Assembly (NCBI GenBank): GCA_003049485.1
Contig: PYST01000241.1
Span: forward strand, 1-59,913
Source of the DNA: Ophioceras dolichostomum
Taxonomy: Eukaryota > Ascomycota > Sordariomycetes > Magnaporthales > Ophioceraceae
DNA: 59,913 nt
Reading direction: 5' to 3'
How positions within the stretch are numbered: position 1 is the first letter of the stretch; the number at the start of each line of letters is the position of its first letter. Positions 1 to 11,935 of the stretch are shown here, piece after piece. The notes beneath the pieces were generated by a model, which saw nothing but the letters and a program-made list of their open reading frames with translations, did not search any database and was not told the DNA's origin. Made by a program: the position numbers and the translations under genes.

Positions 1-3000
1 GATCAGGAGTGATTTGACGAGAACCGACTGGCCGTTAGCTCTCTTCCTGTCGGGTTACACTTTGGAATGGTTTGGATGTGCGTCCATGTACTTGATCGTA
101 ACATCTGTCGACTTCTACGAGCGACTCTTCAACCGTCTATGCATGTAAATATCTGTCCTTCAGCTCTTTGCTGCATCCGCCGATATGCCAGGTGCCCACC
201 GCAGCAGGAGACATAAAACGGCGGTCCGGGAGTATGCGCGGCGATAAATGAACTACGTTCATGTCTACCTATAGGTGAGTGGAAGGACGAGGAGCGCAAA
301 TATTCGGAGGTCGAATGTATGTACGATCTTTACCCTTTGGAGCAGTTGAAGCATCATTCTCAGGTCATCATCATCACCCCAACTTTTTTCGAACTTCCAC
401 ACGCCACAACGACAGCTTGGACAGCGACGGCAACGCCACGCGCTGTTCGAGAGGAGAGGCGGTGGTACGGCATGAATTTGTCTCAGCAGCATAGAATACC
501 TAACGCGAAGAAAGCTTACCTCAAATGTTATCTTTGTCGTTGGCGTGATGAAGATGGGGGAGGACGGGTGTTGGTGGTGACAGGACCGAGAGGGTTGACG
601 GGTTCCATGATCCATCCCAGGAGCCGGGGCGAAACACTATCGACGACACACCAGCACCAGACGTCTCCCGCTCCCGCTCCCGCCTCGAGGACGATAGATC
701 TAAAACCTTTTTCAGAGACCTACCTAAACGTCCTCGTGCATGATCGCTCCGCTGGTCGCATATGGCGGCATCTGCACCTACAATCAAACTGCCATGGAAC
801 TGCTTGTGTGATGCCATCAAATGGGACTCGGGCGAGGACTCCTTCGTGGAACCTACTCTCTCGCCGAATTATCACACTTTAGATTTTTGTACCTACCTTA
901 GGCCAGGTAGTTTATCTATTCGTTGTCGTTGTGAGCTTGAAGTTGGTATGTCGATTGATGGGATCTGGCGGTCTGAGTCGGTGTTGGCCTTGCAAGAACT
1001 ATTGGTCCTAGCGATGATGGCACTCTGTTCTAGGGCATGCTGTACCTCAAGAACACTACAGTCATGCTGCCGTGCACAGCCATCAGGGATGGATTCAGCG
1101 GCAAGTTGAAGAGCCCGGCCCAGGTGGCTGCCCTGGATTGGATTGGACTGCAAGCAAGGACCGACTCCGTGGAGTCGACGATTGAATGCCGGAGCCAACG
1201 GTGTTCGGCTGGCGGCAGCATCCTGTGCTGCCATCCTTGTCTAGGTGCTTTGTTGTGCGGGCGTGCCTGAGAGTCAACTGGGGTCAACAGAAAGCCAACA
1301 TTGAGTGCTGGTACCAACCAACCAACCAGCGAGTACATCGTCGCCGGTCGCCTTCCGTCCGTCCAGGACCTGAGGAAAGGGGGCTCTCGCACATGGCTCT
1401 CCCATTGTCCTAGAGCCAAATCCGTCTACTTGGGTCGGCCTTAGACGAGAATCAACGACGGAGCGAGGTCAGTGTGTGTTCAAATTCTGCAAATTCTCGA
1501 GTCCAGCCGATTTTTAAGTCAGTGGTTGATCAGCGGGCGGCTCCCCTCGGTTCAGGCTGATGCTTTGCGGGGTTCCAGTGTCTGTGCCCCTGTGGCCTGT
1601 GCTGTAAGCGCCATGCGCCAGCGCCAACATTCTGATCAGATCCGCTCAGATCTCAACTTCATCTGAACCGAAAACCTCCCGATAATCAAGTCGTTGTATA
1701 CCGGAGATCGCTAGGTAAGTACCTACCTAGGTAGGTAGGTAGGTAGTCGGCACGTACATCAATGAATGGGTTAACATACCTTATCAAGAGAGGAACATGC
1801 ATCCAGGCCATATGGCCTCGTCAAGCGGACGAGTGGAGGGAGGTGAGAGATGTCCTCGACTTCAAGTGACAACCACGTTACCTCACCACACTCGCTCCTC
1901 TTCTGTCTGCAGGATCTTCCGCAGGATCGTCAACAGAGTCTGAGATTAATTGCGTGATTGTCGTTTGGACTCGTGGGATGGCGAGCTTGTGTGCTTCCTG
2001 TGCAACTCGAAGTACGCAAGGTGGAACACAAGGCCGGGGATGGGGGGACGGCGGTAGGCGGCGGTGGCGGCGGCGTTAAAGGCCCCCAGGTGGTATGTAG
2101 GTTCCACCATTCGCGAGGTACAGAGATGCAGCAGGAGCTGTTCTCCCTTTCCACCCCTAGTCCCTCGAGGCCACCGAGACCAGGATGATGGTTTCACTTG
2201 CATGGTATCCCATCCGTCCCATCCGTTTTTCCCAGTTCAAGTCATCCTATCCTAACTATACATCCGTCCGTCCTAAGGTCTGATCTGACCGAGTCGGCAC
2301 AACTCAACACAGACGGGCACCAGCAGTGAGTTCCGTTGACGTTGGCGGGACGGACGGGGACTTACACGCCTCAAACTGGGAGACGCTACTCTCGAAACCC
2401 GTTTATCTTATCGTAGAGAGTTGGCCAGCAGATCTGTGTGTAAAAATGGCTTCATCCGGTGTCGAACATTTCAGGGTTGGGATGGACTCGAGGTTTTTGA
2501 CATGGGACGAGACGGCAAGTGCAAGAGTTGTGGGCTCGGTGCCATTTTTTCTTAGAGGCCCTAGTGGGCAAAGTATGCACTGGGGTTCTATCATGTTGCC
2601 TGCAACGCTGCACACGCCCGCCCGTTGTGGGCTTCAGTGAATATTCCAGTGGCACGTGCAGAAGACACCCAATCGAGCGCCATATTCTCAGCGCATATAC
2701 TTGGACTTGGAATCCTTGCCCTTTAACTCCTTGTCTTCAGTTTTGTGGAGATGAATCTCGCTAGAGATGTTGAAGTCAATGAAGAACTACCTGACCTCCG
2801 TACTTTGAAGTACGGCGATCGCAACGCAGCATGATCACATTGGCCGCCTGGTGTTCATGTTGTGCACATCGCGGACGTTGCACGTTGAGCCCAGAGCGGG
2901 GTGGACATTGAGCAATACCACACCTCCTCCCAGCGAACATGGCACAAAGCTCACCTTGCGGCACCCGACCGATCCGGTAGCACTGGGTGGTTCCTCCACT

Positions 3001-6000
3001 TTATCAAAGGTGAGGAGAAGGAAATGACGATTGCAAATACGAAGTGGCTAGTGGCGAAAACCTCACTATTCTAACGATTGCCCAAATTTTGAAGGCGTGG
3101 CAAAGATTCTGACAATGATTTTGACAACTGAGAAGTGATGGATCGATTCGGAATCTCTCTGGACCACTCTGCCTCTTGAACCAGCACCACACACCCTTTG
3201 TCATCAATCTCAATCTGCACTTCCTCTCGAAGTCGCCCCCAGGTCTCGTCGGCCATAGGATCGCTTGGCCGATCTATCTCTATCAGATAAAGCAAAGAAT
3301 GGAAGATAAAAGCTATCCAGCTTTTGTACGACCCAACCCGATACCTGGCTATCACCCCAAGTTGACGATCAAGCACTGCTACAGTCCAGGAGGATTAGGT
3401 TATCCGGCGTAAGTCGGGGTGCCGGGGCCAACGCCTACGACCAGAATTAAGCTTCCAATTTAGGGCATACGTGAGGCCTAACAGCGCCGCCGCAGTCGCT
3501 ACCCGGTTTCCCATCTGTTCCCTCCCGGCGCGATCATCGCTGCCGTCGTTTCAACTGAGTCCGATAATCCCGCCGAATCCGCTAAAGAAGGATTTCCCGG
3601 TGCCGCAAAGCCTGCATAGAGTTCAGACGGCTGACCATTAGCTCTCCAGTAGCCCCCAAGGCGACGGAAGGCACAATAGAACAAAGACTTGGTCAAATGC
3701 CTGGAGCGGAGAAATCCCTTCCCCGCCCCAGAACCTACTGCATCAATGATTATCAGATTCGCCTAACCTCACAGTGAACGGTGTCCCCTATAGTCATGTT
3801 CTTCGGCGAAAGGGGAATTAACGCTCGCTGGTTCTAGCCGGGGTTTCCTACCTAGCTCAACATCACATACGCGCGTATCGTGCTCGCCCGAGCCTTGTAC
3901 GCAGCGGTGACTTTTTCCTTTTTGTCAAACCACACCAGTGGGAGACGCGTTCGCTAGCAACCCCCAAGCTCCCATCGTCTCCGACACCCTCCACTCTTGA
4001 CCTACGACTTCCGCGGTACGTCGCCCTCCGTACCTCTCTATGTACTGACGGGATCGGGCATGAATGGGGACAACAGCAAGTTGCAGCGACATCGTGCAGG
4101 ATAGAGTTCTGAGACGGCGTCTCCCGTTCAGGAGCTTCAACGGCGCTGGTGGTGGGTGGTGGTGTTAGTGCACCTTTCCGTCGGCTGCGCCCAACAGAAA
4201 ACAGAGGGGGAAAACAGAAACTCGCCAACATCGACCTGCCGCTTGCACAAGTCCCGCCACTGGATTCCACTACAACCGGGTACAAGTAGACGCGGTCAGA
4301 GTTCATGTGTCCACGATCGGTTACCAGCACAATGCAACAAAGGTTCGTGATACCTCCCAGGTACAGGGCTAGTGACTTTGTGCGTCGTAGTGACAGTATG
4401 TAGTCGGGTACCTGCCCTGTCCAACGGCCCAGGGATTGCTCGCTGGCCGCAATGTATTTACACTTCTCAGTTACCCTTTCCGGCAGGTACTTGCTTCCTC
4501 TGTAACTCCGTCTCCTCACCACCCACCCATCACCTCCATGAATTGAACAAGGAAGACTCCTAGGTAAACCCAACCGTAGACCGGGTAGTAGGTATACATT
4601 TTCTGGTCTGGCCAGGTTGTGTTGCACCAAATGCCTACTATATGCGATGCGAGCTTTTCTCGAAAAGTGGAAGCGAAGCGAGGCGAGAGACCACCACAAC
4701 CATCACCCCCAGCCCGACAGAGAAGATACCACCGACATCGACATCTATAATGACAGGCTTCTTCCTTCTCCGTCCGCCACTTACCACGCACAGCTCAATA
4801 TTGTTGCCCCTTCATTATTTATTTTTCGTCTATTCTTCTGTCTTTTCTCCCTAGTCGAGTCGTGGCTGGCATCATCAGTATCCTCTCTGTCCCCGTCATT
4901 ACCGCACATCTATGCCTCTACGCGGTGCTCATCACGACGGGTCCTCCTAATATCGACGAGCTTCTACCACTACTACCACCCTTCACCGAGCTACCGCCGC
5001 AACATTGCCACAGGGGGTAAGCAGCTGGAGTAGAGCTGTTAATACAAACGCCACGCGCCATCCCTCCATATAAGGCATCATTTACGAGCATCTCCGCGTG
5101 TAGCCAATATTCGGCCGATGATCGTGGGCTAAATCGGCCCAATACGCCCTTCCGGACAACCGCCGCATCTAATAGAGCTGGCCCCTTCAGGATAGGAGCT
5201 CGTCGGGGACTTTTCTTCTTGAGCCTTCCCCTGCGTCCACCCAGCGGCCAAGCGTGCATCCCACCTTACATCTCTTCGGACGAACACCGGGATCTGATCA
5301 GTCACAAACAGCAGCAACAATATTCCAGACAGGGTCAGTCAATTTTGCATTTTGCTCTCCCTCCCTCCAGCCCGCCCTCTCTCTCCCGCGGTCCCTCCCT
5401 TGAGCGAGCGTCATCAGGCTGCCAAATTAAGGTTGGGGCTCTGCTCTTGCTTTTCTCTCCCATGGGTCCAGTCTTCGCCCGAATGGGGTTCCGGATTGGT
5501 CAATTGGCCGAAAAAGGCAATGGCTTTGAACTATTATCCTCTAGTCGTCTCAGCTGGGGTTGTAAAAGTTGTAACTGCTAGGGCGCCGCACGGCCCCTCT
5601 GGACACTGAGCATCAAAATCTTGCCAGGGCTGGAATTTCAGCCGGGAACCGCGGGGACCCAATCACGTCCCCTCTCGCCAGGAAGTAATGTCTGGGTCTG
5701 TGAGAAGGCAGGGGGGAGAACTATCACCCGCAGCAAGGGAGGGACATATGTCTTGGGAATCATGTCATCTCATGCGAACTCTGTCAATCTTGCCCGCTTG
5801 TTCTGGCTATTGGCAACAAGCTGGATGCGTCGTCTCTTGGAGCAGGTAGAGAGCGGAGGGAGGAGGGCAGTGATCAGAGCCCGACCAGAGGGAGTGAGAA
5901 AAGAGACCACGATGGATATGGCACACGACTGGGTGATGTCGCGTGGAGGATGGGGCGGGCTGGAGGTGATGGGAGGTGATGACCATGGCAGAGATGGTTG

Positions 6001-9000
6001 TCATGATCAGTTTTGCGACGCTAGTTGACTGACACGATCGCGTTGTCTAGTGCATCAAACCTCCTCTAGCTTGCGCTAGAACCCATACACACCAGCGGAA
6101 ACGGTACATACCGCTGAGCGCGACAGGCGACAGCAAGAAGAACGGACAACAGCCAAACCCACAGACCCCGACGACCAGCCGTGCGCCATCTCAAGGGCCC
6201 TCGTCGGCCCTAACACTAGCGGGACGACTACACCACCACCACCACACACCCTCTGCCCTGCCAGACAGGCATTGAGGCGGAGAGGGCAGCAGTCACCTGT
6301 CGGCTGATCAACATTCGGCAGGTGGTCCTTGTGAGGGCGGCGGCCGTGGGCTCCTGGGCTCCTTCTTTGACCTTCCTTGTCGGGGACTGGACCTTCCCAA
6401 GCGCAGGCCTGCCCAGCTACAGAGCTCAAGTTGCGGGCCTTGCTCCTGCCCTGCCAGCAAGGATCTCACGATCACCGTAACGTCAAGGCAACCAGTCAAG
6501 CAAAGGTCGAGAACGTCAATCCTCCATCCCTCCCCCACAGGAAGGTCGGATCTTTCGGTCGGTTCTTGTTTTGCAAGGGGCTGCTGGTAAGCCTCTCTTT
6601 CCCTGTACCAGACCCTTTTTTTTTGTTGTTTGTCTTGGGGAGGTGAGTGGATCCTGCTTCGTCCCCTGCCGTTTCTTTGCCCGAGGTCCAAACGGAGCAA
6701 AAATATCAAGTCCAAGAGCCTCCCTTGCCCCCATGCGCAAACGCGAAGCGCGAAAAGAAGAGAGGGAGCGCGCGGAAAGGAAAACGGAAGAGCAAAGTCG
6801 CCGGGCTCAGAACAAAAAAAAATAAAAAAATTTGAACGCCGGGGGAGAGAGAGGAAAAGAATCGGCCATTGCTATTCGTCCACCCTCCCCTCCTCTCCCT
6901 CCATTCCGACGCCACCCCTGCAAAAAGCCTAGACCAAGCAAATCGATTCGCCCCGGCATCCAACACTCCACAGATTTCGTTCAGGTGGTTCTCAGGCCCA
7001 CACACACACACCAATCTCGCAGAGTCTCGTTATTAACACGCCCCTCCCGATTTAAGGTGGAGCAGCAGCCAAGAAAGGGAACCAAGGACGCTAGACACAC
7101 GCCCCACCGGCGGCGCATCAGACCGCTGTGCACTAACACGCGCCGTCGGCCGCTGGCTTGTGCAGAGGGAGGAAAGCACAGCGTGCAAGACCTGACCAGT
7201 CAGTGCATTTTGGCATCGTGAGTAGTGGCCGTTTTTTCTCCCCTCCTCTCCTCAGGTTCCCTCCACTTCTTTGGCCTGTTCTGCTGCCCGTTTCCTACGT
7301 TGAGCGTGCTTGCTTCGCGTATTACCGCTATTGTCGTTCTCGGCCTCTTTTTTGCTTTTCTTTTTTTCCTACCTTGCTCCCGACGGCTAGGAAAGAAGGG
7401 ATGCATCCAGTCTTGTTTTTTGTTTTTGCGACTGCGTTCGGAGGAGGGCGGCGAAGTGGATCCCGCCCTCTGATGATCCGGAATTGAGGGACATTGACGG
7501 GAAGGGGAAACATGCCTCAGAAGCAAAGTCCCAAACAGAGCACAGTGGCTAAAGGGATTCCTATGGCTCCGGGAGGCTCTCGTATTTGTTGATTCTTTTT
7601 TTGCCTCTTCTTCCTCCTGAGCTAGGAAGGAGGACAGGAAAATATGGATGATGACGGCGATGGCCTGGCCAAAAGAGCGGAGGTTTTTTTATCGCTCGCC
7701 CACGCATGCATGGGCGCCATCCATCGGCGGCTACCACCATTACCAGCCCCCATGACTTCCTTTTTGGCTTCTCCCTCCCCGTCATACCTAGGTAGCTGCT
7801 TTACTGTGCAGACCATCCCATTCTGGGCCAGAAGTCTACAGTCAGAAGTTCACTGTCCACTGTCCCCTCTTCACACCCTCCCCGTCTGGCGTCCACCTTG
7901 CCCACCCATCGCTTTTCAGGACATTCCCTGGCTACACTGCGTTCCACCATCCCGTCCGTCAAAAGTAAGCAGGCAACCAGACAAGCAAGAGACTGGGAAA
8001 ATCTATCAGTCCACGTCGTTGCTACCTCAGTCTTGCAGGCCAAGCTGATGTGCGTTCGGCTCCTACCCTTCACGCGTACCATCCATCGGGCATGGCATGG
8101 GTTTCCCCAGCATTGATCAACATATGGGCAACCAGGAATCCCTACTGCGCTAGTTTCCCTTCTGCCTCCCTTGCAACCCCCAACCTTAACCCACCACCCT
8201 TGTTCGGTCCCGTCCTCTTCGTCGTCTAACTCCAAGTGTCAAGCAACACCAATTCTTGATCCAACGTCACCTGCGAGAAAGAATATTGCCACAAAGGGAG
8301 AGGAGGAGGGCTCGGGAAAGCTCCGGCCACCACCTCCATCACGTCCGCTTGTCCATCTGTCACTTGTCTATCCATCAACACGCCTGAACAGCTGAGGGGG
8401 CAAGCAAGTCCCCGGCCGGCAAGCATTGGCAGACGCGGGATATGAGAAGCAGGAACAGACACAGACGAGAGCGGAACAAGACATGCATTTTCTGCCATTC
8501 CCTACTCCACACTCTTCTCCCCAATGTCCCATAGCCCGTTTCCAACCCGTTCAATTCAAGATATCCAGCTAGCCCGCCGCAAGCCAGTAAAGGAGGGAGA
8601 GAAGCTGCACCAAAAAGGCCGAAGCAAAAGTAAAAAACATCACAGAGACACGGCAGGAGAGCTTGCTTTTCCCACCAAAGAGGTGTGTTGAGCGCTGCCC
8701 ACCCCGATATTCTCGGGCGGTTTACACGAACACACATACCATCCTCGATCGTGAAGCTCCTTCCCCCTTCCTGCCCCCTTCGCACCTTGCCTTGCCTCGG
8801 CCTTATCATTTCCTAGATCCACCATCAAGATACCTACCTTGAGATGCCTAGATCTATCTTTCCTCAATAATATGCTCGTCTCCTCCCTCCTGATCATCCC
8901 TCGTCCCCTTGTTTCTATCCTCAGCACCGTCCTATGCCAGACCATCATCCTACTCTATCCTATCCTTCGTATCCTTCTTTCTAGAACAGCCAGGTCGTCG

Positions 9001-11064
9001 CTCTCCGCCCTCTGGATAGCTGCTTGTCTCTCTCTCCCGTTATCCTCTATCACCATTCACCATCCACCCTCGACTCCTCTCCATACTCTCCTTCCTCCAC
9101 CGAAAACACCTCCCCTCCTTTTCGCCTCCTGCTGAACGCAACCACGGCATCTAGGCTTACGCAAAAGGCGTGGAGTCCCAAACCTGTCTTGATCTCTTCG
9201 TGTTGTTGACCGCGCAGTGCCAATCTTTCCGTTCGTCATCCCTTTTCTTTCTCTGCCTTCTCTGCTCTCCACAAGCGCTGTCACTTTTTCCTGGCCCAGT
9301 GGCTCCATCCAGTCATGCCTGCAACAACGCAGAAGCAGTCCTGCGCCACCAGCAGCAGATCATCGTGCATGTTCCCGTCGGTGTGTCGTGCGTCGTGTCA
9401 TGTCCTTGCATGGTTTGCTTGCATGACAACAAACGACGAACTACACTTTTTGTTCGCAATGAACCCACTCACCGTCTACCGTTCACCCCTGTCTTGCCGT
9501 CCTGCGGGGGCCCGTCTTCGATGAGGGAACTGGCAGAGACTAATTAACCTCCGAACAACAACAACAGGCTCCAGACACAGTCGGGGATATCTGCATGCTC
9601 AACAAATCACGTCTTCACTGCCGTGAGCTGCCCCACGAACTGCATTCACACGTCTTCAACATCACCTGTAGGCGTACTGCAGCAGCCCGATCAACCAAAC
9701 AGCCCTCCGGCCAGCCAGCCAGACAGCGAGAGAGACCTGCCAAACAGATCGTACGTTTGTCTGTTCCGCTTTGCCTTTCTCTTTCTCTTCCCTCTGCTCC
9801 CTCCTTTCCACCCAGACAAGCCAGCCTGTCTGTCTCTGTCAACCTCAGGCAAAGTCTCCTCTATTGCGTCTCTATCATCCCGTCCAACATCAGCCCGAAT
9901 TAGTGTGGCAGGGGCATGTCCCAGCTCCATCCCTTCTTTTCCCTCTGGATCCGTGAAGCTTGACACAATTGTCTTGCGTTTCTTGCGCACGGTCCAGCTA
10001 CCTTTATATGTCCCAGAGAGTTGACAGCCCAGTTTGCTGTTTTGTTCCTACTTAGCACAACTTCACGTTCCCGAGACGCGTCTCACTCACAAACGGCGGC
10101 CAATGAGATAGTGGGAGCAAAAAATCCTGAACATCACCTTGAGGAACTGTTGTCTGGCTCTTACTTCCTGGGCTGAAGCGCACGGTGCTTTGCAAATCGC
10201 AAGCGAACTCTCAGGTACGCCTTCCTCCCTGAGCATCATGCACGGCTATGCTGGGCCAAGGTAGGAAAAAAGGAGACAGACTTTCACTCAATTACACGAG
10301 TCCACCTGCCTCCTTCCCTCGTCGTTGCCACCACTCTCAGTCACTAATAAAAACCAGGAACGGGACAAGATCCTCCCTCCCCCATTCTTTGTCCGTCCGA
10401 CGACAAGCTGCACATCATCATAACCCTCTCCACTACTCCACTCTGTCGTTTCTTCCCTGACCTGACCTGCCCTGCAAGCCAATAAGTTCTGGCTCTCGCT
10501 CTGAGTCTACTGTCTCACTCTCGCGGCCAACGGCAGAGCCATCTTCACTGAAAATATCACGGACGGCGCGGCCGGCCACGGACTGGAACGCGGATTTTGT
10601 TGGCCACATCACCATTTGAACTCACATTCTTACCCTTCTTCTCCTCTTTCTCTCTCTCTCTCTCATTCGTTCTCAATCTCTCTCCTGCTCTGCCCTGTCC
10701 TGTCCTATCCTGTCTGTTGTCACAAACAACCTGCAACAAAACAGTGTGCTCTCCGCTCCCCGAAACATTTGTGTTGAACTATCATCTATCCTTTCTCGCT
10801 CCTCTGTTTTTATCATCGTCTTCTTCATCTTCTTTTTCATCCTCTTCTTCTCATTATCTTCTTCTTTTCTCCTTCCCTCTGTTGCTCAAACACTTGTGAC
10901 ATCTGATCCGGAAGACCATCCGCATCTCACTCACCTCACTCACCTTCGGTTTCGGCCCGTCTTCACACAGAACTCAGCCTTTTTGTGTCCTGTCACCATT
11001 TTTTGTTCCATCAGAGAAACCTTTTGGCATCTTTTAAAGGACGACCCCCATTACATCCGCTTGA
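1..11064. other. Gene-poor region upstream of medA
   Basis: I find no reading frame here that looks like a protein: open frames are short, overlap on both strands, lack recognisable motifs and have no plausible exon joins. What is visible is a perfect 16-bp palindrome ACCTACCTAGGTAGGT at 1721-1736, a TACCTAGGTA palindrome at 7785-7794, a GA-rich stretch around 6715-6860 followed by an A-run, and a shift to strongly C/T-rich sequence from about 8.8 kb onward with CT runs near 10650-10680. The C/T-rich part next to the Medusa gene is probably its promoter and transcribed leader; Medusa genes of other ascomycetes are known for long complex leaders. The rest could contain non-coding transcripts or unrecognised small genes. 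Confidence 0.5.
1721..1736. repeat. Perfect 16-bp palindrome ACCTACCTAGGTAGGT
   Basis: Flanked by further GTAGGT units to about 1746. It belongs to the dispersed ACCTAGGT repeats also seen at 7786, 18106, 23092, 57612 and 57644. Confidence 0.85.
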
Positions 11065-11112
11065 ATGTCTTCGACTGGGAAATTCGAGCAACTTTCCTAC
11101 AAATTGTTCGAG
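11065..11112 (+). other. Candidate upstream coding exon or spliced uORF of medA
   Basis: An ATG at 11065 opens 16 codons (MSSTGKFEQLSYKLFE) that run straight into a good donor, GTGAGT at 11113, in phase 0. Two downstream acceptors are also in phase 0 and in the Medusa frame. One is CTGCAG ending at 11977, with GCTAAC branch-like sequence at 11929-11934 and a polypyrimidine tract. The other is CACAG ending at 11707, which would add a segment starting QVRIAMLSSSGKDRLEIPF and stop at TGA 11891-11893. The first join gives a 986-residue Medusa protein starting at 11065. The second gives a 77-residue upstream peptide. The in-phase joins are seen in the sequence; use of this exon is inference. Confidence 0.4.
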
Positions 11113-11935
11113 GTGAGTCTCACACACGCACACCTTTCATTTCAGTTTCCTCCTTCCTGGATTCAACTTTTGAGAATTCTGTCAATTTGTCGTATTTCGC
11201 ACACGAATGAAGGCCAGCACAAATCTATCGGCCTTTTCTCTCATTCGCGGTACGTCATTTGTGGTTTGGTGGTTTCTATACACACCTGAGCATCCAGGCA
11301 ATCATGCCTAGCACAGATGCACTGCTGCTCCTCGGGTGATCGGTCATCGGCTGGCTCGGGAAAAACAACTAGACGCGAAGGCAGCAGCAGTGCAGCACAG
11401 CCACCCACCACCACCCACTTTCTCAACCCTCTCGCACTCGGTCCGCCAGCTTTGGGCTCTTGCGTGTGGGTGGGTTGGGGAATTGGGAAGGAACATGACC
11501 GAGTGGGCATTCCATTGCATGGCATGGCATGGCATGGCCACCTCAGCTCCAATACCACAACCAACCTACCGACTTCCTCCTATGACGCACAAGACGGATG
11601 CCCTACCCTACCCTCCACTGGCTTTGCCCTACGCAGTCTTGTGTTGCTCTGCCACGTTCTTACACATTGTGCGGTGCTAGCGATGCGTGTCCTCTTGCTT
11701 CCCACAGCAGGTTCGCATTGCGATGCTCAGCTCGAGCGGAAAGGACAGGCTAGAGATTCCTTTTATTCGTGTTCTGCGTTCTCCTTCTTCTTCGCCTTCT
11801 GACAATTGTTTTGGCGCCGGCGCTCTTGATGCTTTCTTCCTCCTTTTCTTTCTTTTCACGGTTCCCTACCCCTTCGCCCTGACTCCATTTTGACATGGAT
11901 TCTCTCTTCTCGCCACCGCCGCAACCGTCGCTAAC

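Noticed and set aside
3863..4699. 278-codon minus-strand open frame
   Set aside because: Residue composition is random-looking, there are no motifs, and the plus strand is equally open in short pieces; no supporting exon structure.
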